Shown: positions 49,496 through 58,184 of the stretch, one piece after another | How the letters are laid out: every line of letters starts with the position of its first letter | Position numbering within the stretch: the first letter of the stretch is position 1 | Assembly: GCF_024970185.1 (NCBI RefSeq) | Contig: NZ_CP103965.1 | Location: forward strand, 6,157,001 to 6,221,000 | Source of the DNA: Pseudomonas sp. N3-W | GTDB taxonomy: Bacteria; Pseudomonadota; Gammaproteobacteria; Pseudomonadales; Pseudomonadaceae | Direction: 5' to 3' | DNA length: 64,000 nucleotides | The notes under the pieces: generated by a model | The model's input: the letters and a program-made list of their open reading frames with translations, nothing else | What the model was told of the DNA's origin: nothing | Databases searched by the model: none | Translations under genes and position numbers: made by a program

Positions 49496-50089
49496 TTACT
49501 TCGCTTTGACACCTTCAAACGAGATGTACAGCTCAACGGCGTCGGACTGTGGACCCAGGTCCATCATCTTGCCGAAATCAGAGCGCTTGATGCTGGTGGT
49601 GCCTTCGAAGCCGGCACGGTAGCCGCCCCATGGATCCTTGCCTTCACCCAGGAACGTGGCCTTGACCACGATTGGCTTGGTCACGCCGTGCAGGGTCAGG
49701 TTGCCGGTCACGTCAGCAGTTTCCTTGCCATCAGCATTTTTGCCGGTGGACTTGACGCTGGTGGAGACGAACTTGGCATCAGCGTATTTGCTGACTTCCA
49801 GGAAATCCTTGCTGGCGATGTGCTTGTCGCGCTCGGCGTGGTTGGTGAACACACTGGCGGTCTTGACGTTGAACTCGATCTTGCTGTCTTCAGGCTTGGC
49901 AGCGTCGAAGCTGAACTTGCCGTCGATGTCCTTGAAAGTACCGGTGATGTAGCTATAGCCCAGGTGGCTGATCTTGAAGTCAACGAAGGCGTGCTGGCCT
50001 TCCTTGTCGACAACATAGTCGGCCGCCATCACGTTGGCGGACAGCAGGGCCGAACCGATGGCCAGGGCAGCGAGGGTCTTTTTCAACAT
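49496..50089 (-). CDS. yceI: YceI-family periplasmic protein
   Basis: 197 residues: signal peptide [22 protein letters not shown], then the lipocalin-like YceI barrel ([40 protein letters not shown]; ending [26 protein letters not shown]). YceI proteins bind isoprenoid chains; the apparent P. aeruginosa orthologue has been described as the small protease PasP, so two roles are on record for the family. Downstream of cytochrome b561 by 32 bases, same strand: an operon that recurs across proteobacteria. Confidence 0.93.
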   Translation of the reverse strand: MLKKTLAALAIGSALLSANVMAADYVVDKEGQHAFVDFKISHLGYSYITGTFKDIDGKFSFDAAKPEDSKIEFNVKTASVFTNHAERDKHIASKDFLEVSKYADAKFVSTSVKSTGKNADGKETADVTGNLTLHGVTKPIVVKATFLGEGKDPWGGYRAGFEGTTSIKRSDFGKMMDLGPQSDAVELYISFEGVKAK

Positions 50090-50121
50090 GCTTTCTATTC
50101 CTTTGGAGTCGAGGTTGAACT

Positions 50122-50673
50122 TCAGGCTTTGCGTCCCAGCATTCGCGTCAGGGTCGCATCACGATCGATAAAGTGGTGCTTCAATGCTGCCAACGCATGG
50201 AGGCCGGAAAAAATTACCAGCGCCCATGCCAGCCACAGATGAATCACCCCGGCGGTATCTGCCTGATCCGGTAGTCCGGAAACCAGTGCAGGAATCTCAA
50301 ACAGGCCAAACACCGGGATCCCGACACCGTCTGCGGTGGAAATCAGGTAACCGGCAATCATCACGGCAAACAGCCCCAGGTACAGGAACGAGTGCCCGAA
50401 CTTGGCGCCCAGACGCGTCATGCGACTATAGCTTTGCAGCGTTGGCGGCGGCGGGCTGATAAAGCGCCACAGCACGCGCAGCAGCATCACGGCGAACAAC
50501 ACCAGACCAATGCTTTTGTGCAGGTCCGGCGCGTCTTTGCGCCAGGTGCTGTAGTAGTCCAGACCGACCATCCACAGGCCCAGCGCGAACAGCCCGAAGA
50601 CCGCCAGTGCCACGCCCCAGTGCAAGACAATGCTGACCCAACCGTAGCGAGAAGAAGAATTACGTAGCTGCAT
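50122..50673 (-). CDS. Cytochrome b561 (CybB-like)
   Basis: 183 residues with four hydrophobic segments and haem-ligand histidines: His18 in [11 protein letters not shown], His52 in [11 protein letters not shown], and two in [24 protein letters not shown]. Inner-membrane di-haem protein that moves electrons to or from ubiquinone. Precedes yceI in one operon; the pairing suggests that YceI hands it a quinone-like or isoprenoid ligand (inference from recurring context). Confidence 0.92.
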   Translation of the reverse strand: MQLRNSSSRYGWVSIVLHWGVALAVFGLFALGLWMVGLDYYSTWRKDAPDLHKSIGLVLFAVMLLRVLWRFISPPPPTLQSYSRMTRLGAKFGHSFLYLGLFAVMIAGYLISTADGVGIPVFGLFEIPALVSGLPDQADTAGVIHLWLAWALVIFSGLHALAALKHHFIDRDATLTRMLGRKA

Positions 50674-50704
50674 TGCCCAAATCCCGTGAGAAGTGCGACC
50701 AAGA

Positions 50705-50757
50705 CTATCGAGTTATCTATCGATTTAAAGCGGAAAATTTCGCTTTGAAATATCGAG
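50705..50757. promoter_or_regulatory. CTATCGA repeats and inverted repeat upstream of the b561-yceI operon
   Basis: CTATCGA occurs at 50705-50711 and 50717-50723, 12 bases apart, and TATCGAG at 50751-50757. Between them is an imperfect dyad, TCGATTTAAAGCG / CGCTTTGAAATATCGA. The cluster lies 32-84 bases upstream of the b561 start and could be a binding site. The rest of the 380-base gap 50674-51053 has the REPIN below and no gene. Confidence 0.4.
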
Positions 50758-50865
50758 AAATACGATCAAGAGTCTGAAATAGACGAGTTAAGGAAAGATT
50801 AAAGGCTAAAAACTGTAGTTGGATGTTGGAAACAGCCCGCCATTTACGCAGAACCTGAATTGGCC

Positions 50866-50942
50866 CATTCGCGAGCAGGCTCGCTCCCACAGTCTTTTGT
50901 GAACAACACAGATCAAATGTGGGAGCGAGCCTGCTCGCGAAG
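50866..50942. repeat. REPIN between b561 and bioA
   Basis: CATTCGCGAGCAGGCTCGCT(CCCACA) ... (TGTGGG)AGCGAGCCTGCTCGCGAAG with about 30 bases between; arms nearly perfect. Confidence 0.9.
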
Positions 50943-51053
50943 CGCCCTATCACAGACAAATCAACGCAATGGGTTGTTCCCGTGCCACGCATTGCATAGG
51001 CTTGCGCGATTGTAAGTCCGCGCATGTCGCGGGCCGCCTCGAGGAGACTGTAT

Positions 51054-52460
51054 ATGGGCCTGAATAATCAGTGGATGCAACGCGATCTCGCGGTGTTGTG
51101 GCATCCCTGCACCCAGATGAAAGACCACGAACAGCTGCCGCTGATCCCGATCAAGCGCGGCGAAGGCGTCTGGCTGGAAGACTTCGAAGGCAAACGCTAC
51201 CTCGACGCCGTCAGTTCCTGGTGGGTCAACGTGTTTGGCCACGCCAACCCGCGCATCAACCAGCGCATCAAGGACCAGGTTGATCAGCTGGAGCACGTGA
51301 TCCTCGCCGGTTTCAGCCATCAGCCGGTGATCGAGTTATCCGAGCGCCTGGTGAAGATGACCCCGGAAGGCCTGACCCGGTGCTTCTATGCCGATAACGG
51401 TTCGTCCTGCATCGAAGTCGCGTTGAAAATGAGCTTCCACTACTGGCTCAACCGCGGCCAGCCGAACAAGAAGCGCTTTGTCACCCTGACCAACGGCTAC
51501 CACGGTGAAACCATGGCGGCGATGGCGGTGGGCGATGTGCCGCTGTTCACTGAAACCTACAAAGCGCTGCTGATGGACACCATCAAGGTGCCAAGCCCTG
51601 ACTGCTATTTGCGGCCCGAGGGCATGAGCTGGGAAGAACACTCGCGTAACCTGTTCGCGGCCATGGAACAGACCCTGGCTGAAAACCACGACACGGTGGC
51701 GGCGGTGATTCTGGAGCCGTTGATCCAGGGCGCTGGCGGCATGCGCATGTACCACCCGGTGTACCTCAAGCTGCTGCGCGAAGCCTGCGATCGCTATGGT
51801 GTGCACCTGATCCACGACGAAATCGCCGTCGGCTTCGGCCGTACCGGGACCATGTTCGCCTGCGAACAGGCCGGCATCCGCCCGGACTTCCTCTGCCTGT
51901 CCAAGGCACTGACCGGTGGTTATCTGCCGCTGGCGGCGGTGTTGACCACCGACGAGGTGTACAGCGCGTTTTACGACGACTATCCGACCCTGCGCGCCTT
52001 CCTGCATTCGCACAGCTACACCGGCAATCCGCTGGCTTGCGCGGCGGCACTGGCGACTCTGGATATTTTCGAAGAAGACAACGTCATCGAGAACAACAAG
52101 GCCCTGGCGCAACGCATGGCCTCCTCCACGGCGCATCTGGTCGATCATCCGAACGTCGCCGAAGTGCGCCAGACCGGCATGGTGCTGGCCATCGAGATGG
52201 TCAAGGACAAGGCGAGCAAAGAGGCGTATCCGTGGCAGGAACGTCGCGGCTTGAAGGTGTTCCAGCACGCGCTGGAGCGTGGCGCTTTGCTTCGGCCGTT
52301 GGGCAGTGTGGTGTATTTCCTGCCGCCATACGTGATCACCCCGGAGCAGATCGACTTCCTGGCTGAAGTGGCCAGTGAAGGCATCGATATCGCCACCCGT
52401 GACAGCGTCAGCGTGGCGGTGCCGCAGAATTTCCACCCTGGGTTCCGTGATCCAGGTTGA
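51054..52460 (+). CDS. bioA: Adenosylmethionine-8-amino-7-oxononanoate aminotransferase
   Basis: 468 residues, PLP-dependent class III aminotransferase that converts KAPA to DAPA with SAM as amino donor in biotin synthesis. Features: WHPCTQMKDHEQLPLIPIKRGEG, SSWWVNVFGHANPRIN, YADNGSSCIEVALKMSFHYW, the DEIAVGFGRTGTMFA stretch, and the PLP lysine in CLSKALTGGYLPLAAVL. ATG 51054 after GAGGAG. Other bio genes are not in the window. Upstream of rsmE, as in P. aeruginosa. Confidence 0.95.
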   Translation: MGLNNQWMQRDLAVLWHPCTQMKDHEQLPLIPIKRGEGVWLEDFEGKRYLDAVSSWWVNVFGHANPRINQRIKDQVDQLEHVILAGFSHQPVIELSERLVKMTPEGLTRCFYADNGSSCIEVALKMSFHYWLNRGQPNKKRFVTLTNGYHGETMAAMAVGDVPLFTETYKALLMDTIKVPSPDCYLRPEGMSWEEHSRNLFAAMEQTLAENHDTVAAVILEPLIQGAGGMRMYHPVYLKLLREACDRYGVHLIHDEIAVGFGRTGTMFACEQAGIRPDFLCLSKALTGGYLPLAAVLTTDEVYSAFYDDYPTLRAFLHSHSYTGNPLACAAALATLDIFEEDNVIENNKALAQRMASSTAHLVDHPNVAEVRQTGMVLAIEMVKDKASKEAYPWQERRGLKVFQHALERGALLRPLGSVVYFLPPYVITPEQIDFLAEVASEGIDIATRDSVSVAVPQNFHPGFRDPG

Positions 52461-52495
52461 TTGATTTCACTTGAGCTTCTGTGGCGTTCGAACCT

Positions 52496-52568
52496 GCGCC
52501 TTCGCGTGCAGGCTCGCCCCCACAGTTGACCGCGCTCCCCCTGTGGGAGCGAAGCTGCTCGCGAATGA
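52496..52568. repeat. REPIN between bioA and rsmE
   Basis: GCGCCTTCGCGTGCAGGCTC(GCCCCCACA) ... (TGTGGGA)GCGAAGCTGCTCGCGAATG; several substitutions in both arms, so an older copy. Confidence 0.75.
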
Positions 52569-52614
52569 AGTCGACGCGAATCCAGATGATTAACACCCTT
52601 TCCAGAGACCCAAG

Positions 52615-53334
52615 ATGAGACTGTCCCGCTTCTTTACCGACGCGCCCCTGAGTATCGGCGAGCACGAGTTACCCGAGGCCCAGGCCCATTACATCAGCCG
52701 CGTGCTGCGCATGGCCGAGGGCGATGCGGTGCAGTTGTTCGACGGCTCGGGTCAGGAATTTCTCGGCACGCTGGCCGATGTCGGCAAGAAACGCGTCACC
52801 GTGCAGATCAATGAAAGTTTCGCCGGTCAGATCGAGTCACCGTTACAGATTCACCTCGGCCAGGGCCTGTCCCGTGGTGAGCGGATGGACTGGGCAATCC
52901 AGAAAGCCACCGAACTGGGTGTTACTGAAATCACTCCGATTTTCACTGACCGCTGTGAAGTCCGGCTCAAGGACGAACGCGCCGACAAACGCCTGCTGCA
53001 CTGGCGCCAGGTGGCAATCAGCGCCTGCGAGCAGTGTGGACGCTCAACGGTGCCGGTGATCCATCCGCCGCTGTTGCTGGCGGATTGGTTGAAGCAGACC
53101 GAGGCTGAGTTGAAGCTGGTATTGCATCCGGTGGCAGAGCCGTTGGTCAGTCATGCCAAGCCGCAGACTTTGGCATTCCTGATTGGCCCGGAAGGCGGGT
53201 TGTCAGATCTGGAAGTGGATCAGGCCAAGGAGGGCGGTTTCCATGCTGCGCGGCTTGGGCCACGGGTGCTGCGTACAGAGACCGCGCCGGTGGTGGCGTT
53301 GGCGGTTGCCCAGCAGCTTTGGGGCGACTTCTAG
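52615..53334 (+). CDS. rsmE: 16S rRNA m3U1498 methyltransferase RsmE
   Basis: 239 residues. N-terminal PUA-like domain (MRLSRFFTDAPLSIGEHELPEAQAHYISRVLRMAEGD), then the SPOUT domain with GLSRGERMDWAIQKATELGVTEITP, DRCEV, and the SAM-binding knot AFLIGPEGGLSDLEVDQAKEGGF ... LGPRVLRTETAPVVAL. Methylates U1498 of 16S rRNA in the 30S subunit. Start ATG 52615 after CCAGAGACC, a weak ribosome site. Confidence 0.95.
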   Translation: MRLSRFFTDAPLSIGEHELPEAQAHYISRVLRMAEGDAVQLFDGSGQEFLGTLADVGKKRVTVQINESFAGQIESPLQIHLGQGLSRGERMDWAIQKATELGVTEITPIFTDRCEVRLKDERADKRLLHWRQVAISACEQCGRSTVPVIHPPLLLADWLKQTEAELKLVLHPVAEPLVSHAKPQTLAFLIGPEGGLSDLEVDQAKEGGFHAARLGPRVLRTETAPVVALAVAQQLWGDF

Positions 53335-53340
53335 AGCCAT

Positions 53341-53439
53341 TTCGCGAGCAAGTCGAATCGCTCCCACATTGGCTTTGTGAACACCAAAAATCCCATGTGA
53401 GAGCGACGGTGCGACGATTCGACTTGCTCGCGAATGGCC
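53341..53439. repeat. REPIN with extended arms, left arm partly deleted
   Basis: Right arm has the full insert (GCGACGGTGCGACGATTCGAC); the left arm has only GTCGAATCG and lacks the CGCACC part, so one arm lost about eight bases. Third element of this variant in the window. Confidence 0.82.
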
Positions 53440-53449
53440 TCAGCACGGT

Positions 53450-54067
53450 CTAGAGGACGTAAAACAGAATCGCCACAAAATGCAGCAAACTCCCGGCAAT
53501 CACGAACAGATGCCAGATCCCGTGGGCATGCCGCAGCCGATGATCCAGGGCAAAAAAGATAATCCCCACGGTGTACAACACCCCGCCCGTGGCCAGCCAG
53601 GCGAAGCCGGCGCCGCCCAGCGCGGCCATCAGCGGCTTGACCGCCACCAGCACGATCCAGCCCATCACCGCGTAAATCACGATCGACAGAATCCGCGCTT
53701 CCGAACGCGGTTTGATCTCTTGCAGGATGCCGATCAGCGCCAGCCCCCAGACGATCCCGAACAAGGTCCAGCCCCAGGGCCCGCGCAACGTCACCAGACA
53801 AAATGGCGTGTAGCTGCCGGCGATCAGCAGATAGATCGAAAAATGATCGACCTTCTTCATGATCGCCTTTTTGCGCCCGCGCACGCTGTGGTACACGGTT
53901 GAGGCGCTGTACAGCACCAGCAAGGTGAACGCGTAGATCGCCACGCTGACGATCTTCCATGGATCGCCACTCAGACTGGCAATCACCAGCAGCCAGATAC
54001 CCCCGACAAAAGCCGCTACCGCCCCGACCAGATGAGTCCAGGCGTTCAATCTTTCCCCGTGATACAT
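53450..54067 (-). CDS. TrhA/hemolysin III family (PAQR) membrane protein
   Basis: 205 residues, seven hydrophobic segments. Conserved residues: GERLNAWTHLVGAVAAF (His in segment 1), YSASTVYHSVRGRKKAIMKKVDHFSIYLLIAGSYTPF, and ALDHRLRHAHGIWHLFVIAGSLLHF near the end, which together make the metal-binding His/Asp set of the PAQR family. Bacterial TrhA affects membrane energetics; a haemolytic role is named from distant homologues. ATG 54067 used; the frame extends 13 codons further without support. Confidence 0.9.
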   Translation of the reverse strand: MYHGERLNAWTHLVGAVAAFVGGIWLLVIASLSGDPWKIVSVAIYAFTLLVLYSASTVYHSVRGRKKAIMKKVDHFSIYLLIAGSYTPFCLVTLRGPWGWTLFGIVWGLALIGILQEIKPRSEARILSIVIYAVMGWIVLVAVKPLMAALGGAGFAWLATGGVLYTVGIIFFALDHRLRHAHGIWHLFVIAGSLLHFVAILFYVL

Positions 54068-54165
54068 GTATCGCTTACCTCGAAAATGTGGTGCCTGATG
54101 GCGCAAGGCTCAGCCCTTGAGACTAAAAGCGCAATGTTTCAAGACACATCTCCCCCTACGCGTCA

Positions 54166-54207
54166 TGTAGGAGCCATGCCGGAACGGGTAGGCGCCGGTC
54201 TCCTACA
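54166..54207. repeat. Short inverted repeat TGTAGGAG/CTCCTACA
   Basis: Eight-base perfect arms around 26 bases, in the 201-base divergent gap between trhA and the LysR gene. Looks like a fragment of the TGTAGGAGC-type repeat of pseudomonads. No promoter elements were confidently found nearby. Confidence 0.5.
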
Positions 54208-54268
54208 AAGGCCTGCGTAGCTCGCGGGAAATGGGCACAATCGAGCCATTCGAACAAGAGTCCGGCCC

Positions 54269-55183
54269 ATGCTGATCGACGAAGAGTTGACCCTGAAAAA
54301 ACTCGAGGTGTTCCTCGCTTTCATGCGCACCGGCAATCTGGCGCGGGCGGCAGCCGAGTTGCAGACCAGCAATGTCAGCGTGCACCGGGCCATCCATTCG
54401 CTGGAAAGTGCCCTGCGCTGCCCGCTATTCAAGCACGAAGGCCGCAACCTGACACCGCTGGAAAGCGCTTATGTGCTCGAAGAGCGGGCGCAGAAGCTGA
54501 TTCAGGACGTGGTCGAAAGCGTGCGCCTGACCCGCGAAGCGGCCGGGTTTTCCGCGGAGCGCTTCAAGCTCGGCTCGCTGTATTCGCTGACGGTGAAGAC
54601 CGTGCCGCAACTGATCATGGGCTTGAAGATCCGCCGCAGCGAGCTGAACATCGACCTGATCCTCGGCTCGAACATCGACCTGCTGTACAAGCTCAAGAAC
54701 ATGGAAGTCGACGCAATCCTGGTGTCATTGGACGACAGCGTCAACGACCCGGATTGCGCGCAGATCCCGTTGTTCTCCGACGACATTTTCCTTGCCACCC
54801 CGGCGGACTCGAAGTTTGCCCAGCGTAACGAAGTCGACCTCGCCGAGGTACGCGACGAGACCTTCATCACCCTGACCCAAGGCTTTGCCACACATCAGGA
54901 CGGGATTCGGGTGTTCAAGCAGGCGGGGTTCGAGCCGAAGGTGGCGATGCAGGTCAATGACATCTTCACCCTGCTCAGCATGGTCAGCTCGGGTGTGGGT
55001 TATGCGCTGCTGCCGGGGCGGATTGCGGCGGTGTATGAGAACCGGGTGAAGCTGATTCCGTTGCAGGAGCGGTATCGGTTGCAGCAACACATTGGCGTGG
55101 TGTTTCTGAAGGCCAAGGAGCGCGATCCGAATTTGCTGGCGCTGTTGGCGGAGTGTCGGATGTATGCCAATCGCCAGGCCTGA
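54269..55183 (+). CDS. mdcR: LysR-family regulator of malonate use (MdcR)
   Basis: 304 residues. Winged helix at 8-66 (TLKKLEVFLAFMRTGNLARAAAELQTSNVSVHRAIHSLESALRCPLFKHEGRNL) and a two-lobe effector domain from about 95. Sequence and position beside mdc/mad genes fit MdcR, the malonate-responsive activator. It points towards madM (convergent) rather than being divergent from mdcA, so its own site at the mdcA promoter acts from 7 kb away in trans. The ribosome site is poor (GTCCGG). Confidence 0.85.
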   Translation: MLIDEELTLKKLEVFLAFMRTGNLARAAAELQTSNVSVHRAIHSLESALRCPLFKHEGRNLTPLESAYVLEERAQKLIQDVVESVRLTREAAGFSAERFKLGSLYSLTVKTVPQLIMGLKIRRSELNIDLILGSNIDLLYKLKNMEVDAILVSLDDSVNDPDCAQIPLFSDDIFLATPADSKFAQRNEVDLAEVRDETFITLTQGFATHQDGIRVFKQAGFEPKVAMQVNDIFTLLSMVSSGVGYALLPGRIAAVYENRVKLIPLQERYRLQQHIGVVFLKAKERDPNLLALLAECRMYANRQA

Positions 55184-55196
55184 AACCGAGCCGCGC

Positions 55197-55378
55197 CGTT
55201 CGCGAGCAGGCTCACTCCCACAGCAGCATTCCAGTGTGAGACCGCGTCGTCTGCATCGCGGGCAAGCCACACTCCCACAGAGATCACATTCCCATGTGGG
55301 AACGAGCCTGCTCGCGAAGGCGTCTGATCCCACAGAGAATGCATTCCCATGTGGAAGCGGGCTTGCCCGCGAAGGCTT
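55197..55378. repeat. Cluster of REP arms (two REPINs, interleaved)
   Basis: Four arms in 182 bases: GTTCGCGAGCAGGCTCACTC, CATCGCGGGCAAGCCACACT, then inverted GTGGGAACGAGCCTGCTCGC and GTGGAAGCGGGCTTGCCCGC. The first pairs with the third and the second with the fourth, so a GAGC and a GGGC element are interleaved. Lies between convergent mdcR and madM. Confidence 0.8.
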
Positions 55379-55405
55379 CAGTACAGTCAGCGAAGATCCA
55401 GCGCC

Positions 55406-56170
55406 TTAGCCCATTATTGCGCGAACAATGAAGTACAACAGCGAAGGCCCCAGCAAGCACCCAAGCCCGGTGTGGAACGTGGCCGTCAGCGCGCCATAAG
55501 GCACCAGCCGCCGATCCGTCGCCGCCAACCCGGCCGTCACGCCGCTGACCGTGCCGGCCAACCCACCGAAGACCATCGCCGAACGCGGGTTATCCAGCCC
55601 CATCCAGCGCGCCGCCATGGGTGTGCCGACCATCACCAGAATCGCCTTGATCAACCCGGTGGCAATCGACAACGCCATCACATCGGAACTGGCGCCAATC
55701 GCTGCACCCGTCACCGGCCCGACGATGTACGTCACCGCGCCCGCGCCGATGGTGGTCATGCTCACCGCATCGCGATAACCGAACACCCAGGCAATGCTCG
55801 CGCCGACAATGAACGGCAGCGTCGTACCCAGCAGCAACGCGACGATACCAATCAAGCCCGCCTTCTTCGCCTCGGTGGCCTGCACCTCGAACGCCGTGGC
55901 CACAATCGCAAAGTCGCGCAGCATGGCGCCGCCCATCAGGCCGATGCCGGAGAACAGCGACAGATCCGCCAGGCCTTTTTGGCCGCCGGTCATGGTGCCG
56001 CCGACCCAGGCCAGGACCAGACCAATCATGATCGCTATCGCCGAGCCGTGAATGCGGCCGAAGGTCAGGCGCCTGGACAACACCACTGACACCCACATGA
56101 TCACGCCAACAAAGGCGAAGGCCGTGATCAGGCTGTTACTGGCCAGGTCTTTCTCGAAGAGATCCCACAT
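55406..56170 (-). CDS. madM: Malonate transporter subunit MadM
   Basis: 254 residues, about seven or eight hydrophobic segments; the larger subunit of the MadLM malonate:Na+ symporter. Glycine-rich stretches such as SGIGLMGGAMLRDFAIVATAFEVQATEAKKAGL and VTYIVGPVTGAAIGASSDVMALSIATGLIKA are typical. Starts one base after the madL stop. Last gene of the mdc/mad operon. Confidence 0.92.
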   Translation of the reverse strand: MWDLFEKDLASNSLITAFAFVGVIMWVSVVLSRRLTFGRIHGSAIAIMIGLVLAWVGGTMTGGQKGLADLSLFSGIGLMGGAMLRDFAIVATAFEVQATEAKKAGLIGIVALLLGTTLPFIVGASIAWVFGYRDAVSMTTIGAGAVTYIVGPVTGAAIGASSDVMALSIATGLIKAILVMVGTPMAARWMGLDNPRSAMVFGGLAGTVSGVTAGLAATDRRLVPYGALTATFHTGLGCLLGPSLLYFIVRAIMG

Positions 56171-56171
56171 G

Positions 56172-56588
56172 TCATCGACCTCCTACTGGCGTGCCGACCG
56201 GGGTCACTTCTGCCGGTTCGTCGGGCAATGGCTCGCCCTTGTGAGTGCGACTGATCAGGGCAATGGTGCAGCCGCAGACCACCACCGAACCAATCGCCGC
56301 CAGGACCGCCACCGGGCCGCCGTGCAAGGCAGTCACGACGTTCTGCTGCGCGGCCATCGCCACGACCACTGGAATGTACATCGCGCCCCAGAAACCGACG
56401 CCCATCTCGCAATCCTTGGTCATGCCGCCACGTTTTTGCATCCACAACCGCGCGCAGATCAGCAGGATCATGGCGATCCCGACCCCGCCGACGTTGGACT
56501 TCACGCCCAATAAAACGCCCAGCGCATCACCCATGATCACGCCTGCCAGCGTACAGATCGCCAACAGCGCCACACCGTAAATAATCAT
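56172..56588 (-). CDS. madL: Malonate transporter subunit MadL
   Basis: 138 residues, four hydrophobic segments (about 1-25, 29-45, 57-80, 88-112), ending in a polar tail. MIIYGVALLAICTLAGVIMGDALGVLLGVKSNVGGVGIAMILLI matches the small MadL subunit. ATG 56588 chosen as the family start; the frame opens further upstream without a membrane segment or ribosome site (AGGACAAC precedes ATG 56588). Next to madM, replacing the mdcF carrier of Klebsiella. Confidence 0.92.
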   Translation of the reverse strand: MIIYGVALLAICTLAGVIMGDALGVLLGVKSNVGGVGIAMILLICARLWMQKRGGMTKDCEMGVGFWGAMYIPVVVAMAAQQNVVTALHGGPVAVLAAIGSVVVCGCTIALISRTHKGEPLPDEPAEVTPVGTPVGGR

Positions 56589-56655
56589 TGTTGTTGTCCT
56601 CAAAGTGCATCGTCGAAGTTGTTGTTCTTGTGCTTCGCAAGCTTGAGTCGGTGAT

Positions 56656-57567
56656 CTAGGATTGGCGGCGTCCCTCCTCACGCATGAGCGCTTGCAAGGT
56701 GTCGAGGCGCGCACCGTCGAAGGCAATCACGGTGCCCTGCTCGAACACCCGACGCGCCAGCCCGGTCAGCACCGCACCGGGCGGCAGTTCGATCTGCAGA
56801 CGGACGCCGCGCTCGTAGGCGCTTTGCACCGTGCCGCGCCAATCGACGACGCGGCACATGTTGAACGCCAGGTCGTCGCGCAGGGCTTCGGTGTTGCTGA
56901 CCGGCCGGGCGCGGCTGCCGCTCAGGTAACCCAAGGTCGGCGTTTTCAACTGAATGCTGGCGAAGGCTTCAGCCAGGGTGTTGGCCGGAGCCTCCAGCAG
57001 CGGGCAATGCGACGGCACGCTGACCGCCAGCCGCTTGGCCAGACCGGCGCCGCGACCTTTCGCCAGCTTGGCAACCGCGTTCATCGCGCCGTCGCTGCCG
57101 GCAATCACCACCTGGTTATCGGCGTTGATGTTGGCCAGATACACCGGCGTATCAACGCTGTGAACCTGCGCCAGCAAATTTTCCACTGTGGATAAATCCA
57201 GACCGATGATCGCGGTCATGCCGTAACCCTGTGGATAAGCCTGCTGCATCAGTTCACCGCGCAGGCTGACCAGATGCAGCGCGTCACTGAAGCCCAGGGC
57301 ACCGGCCACCACCGCTGCCGGGTACGCGCCGATGGACAATCCCGCCACGTAATCCGGCGCCATTGATAACTGACGCGAAGCCGCGACACCGGCGATCAGC
57401 AAGCAGAGCTGAACCGCGCGTGTCGACTGCAAGGCTTCGGCAGAGTCCAACAGCAACGCCTCTTCGCCAAGGACGTCACTCGCCTCCTCGACCGTTTCCC
57501 GAGGCAATCGATGCAGCATGCCCGGCTGTTGCGCGCCTTGGCCGGGGAACACCAGCAGACTGCTCAC
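56656..57567 (-). CDS. mdcH: Malonate decarboxylase epsilon subunit, malonyl-CoA:ACP transacylase
   Basis: 303 residues, FabD-like fold. Opens SSLLVFPGQGAQQPGM; active-site Ser78 in GLSIGAYPAAVVAG; Arg in SLRGELMQQAYP; His in SVPSHCPLL. It primes the MdcC carrier protein with a malonyl group. GTG start at 57567 overlaps the mdcG stop by four bases (GTGA). Longer in-frame starts run through mdcG and are rejected. Confidence 0.93.
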   Translation of the reverse strand: MSSLLVFPGQGAQQPGMLHRLPRETVEEASDVLGEEALLLDSAEALQSTRAVQLCLLIAGVAASRQLSMAPDYVAGLSIGAYPAAVVAGALGFSDALHLVSLRGELMQQAYPQGYGMTAIIGLDLSTVENLLAQVHSVDTPVYLANINADNQVVIAGSDGAMNAVAKLAKGRGAGLAKRLAVSVPSHCPLLEAPANTLAEAFASIQLKTPTLGYLSGSRARPVSNTEALRDDLAFNMCRVVDWRGTVQSAYERGVRLQIELPPGAVLTGLARRVFEQGTVIAFDGARLDTLQALMREEGRRQS

Positions 57568-58184
57568 GCTGCCTGCACCTGCGGGTTCCAGGGATCGCTC
57601 ACCAGACAGGCGCCACTGGCACTTTTCAACAGGACCCGACGCGAAGGACCCGCCCACTCGCGCAGGGCGACGGCGCCTGAAGGCGTCTGCAGCTGCATGT
57701 CTACCGGACACACCGCCGTGTCCAGAACGTTCACCAGTGCCTGTGCTTGAGCGCGGTCCAGCAGTTGCGGTGTGCGCAGGATCAGGTCGAGGTCGCTGCG
57801 TTCATGCAATGCCTCAAAACCACTGGCCAGCTCGAACCCGGCGCTGCCGCTGACACCCCATACCCAACCGCAGGCATCGAGCATGGGCCGCAATTGATCG
57901 AGGGCGCGCAAGGCGGGCAGATCCCGAGCAAGCCAGGCATGACAAAGCGCTTGCGGTTGCACCCGGCGCTGGATCGCAGCGATATCCATCACCGTCGCAA
58001 AACGTTGCTCGCGCAAAGCCCCACGCACACCCACGGCAATCTGCCCTGCTGCGGCCAAGGCACGCCGAACCACCACTGGCTGGCCTTCGCTCAACACCTC
58101 GACCACCCACAACGGCGCGTCCGCCGGCAACTGCTGCGGGGTCATCCCCCAAAGCAGGTCGTGGGCCAGCAGCGTGTTCACCAC
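57564..58184 (-). CDS. mdcG: Phosphoribosyl-dephospho-CoA transferase (MdcG)
   Basis: 206 residues. Attaches the 2'-(5''-triphosphoribosyl)-3'-dephospho-CoA prosthetic group to MdcC (holo-ACP synthase role). The nucleotidyltransferase core is VWGVSGSAGFELASGFEALHERSDLDLIL (GSxxxE...SDLD metal-binding pattern). Start is one of two adjacent GTG codons (58184 or 58181); the second overlaps the mdcE stop as GTGA, so that form is coupled. Confidence 0.9.
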   Translation of the reverse strand: MVNTLLAHDLLWGMTPQQLPADAPLWVVEVLSEGQPVVVRRALAAAGQIAVGVRGALREQRFATVMDIAAIQRRVQPQALCHAWLARDLPALRALDQLRPMLDACGWVWGVSGSAGFELASGFEALHERSDLDLILRTPQLLDRAQAQALVNVLDTAVCPVDMQLQTPSGAVALREWAGPSRRVLLKSASGACLVSDPWNPQVQAA

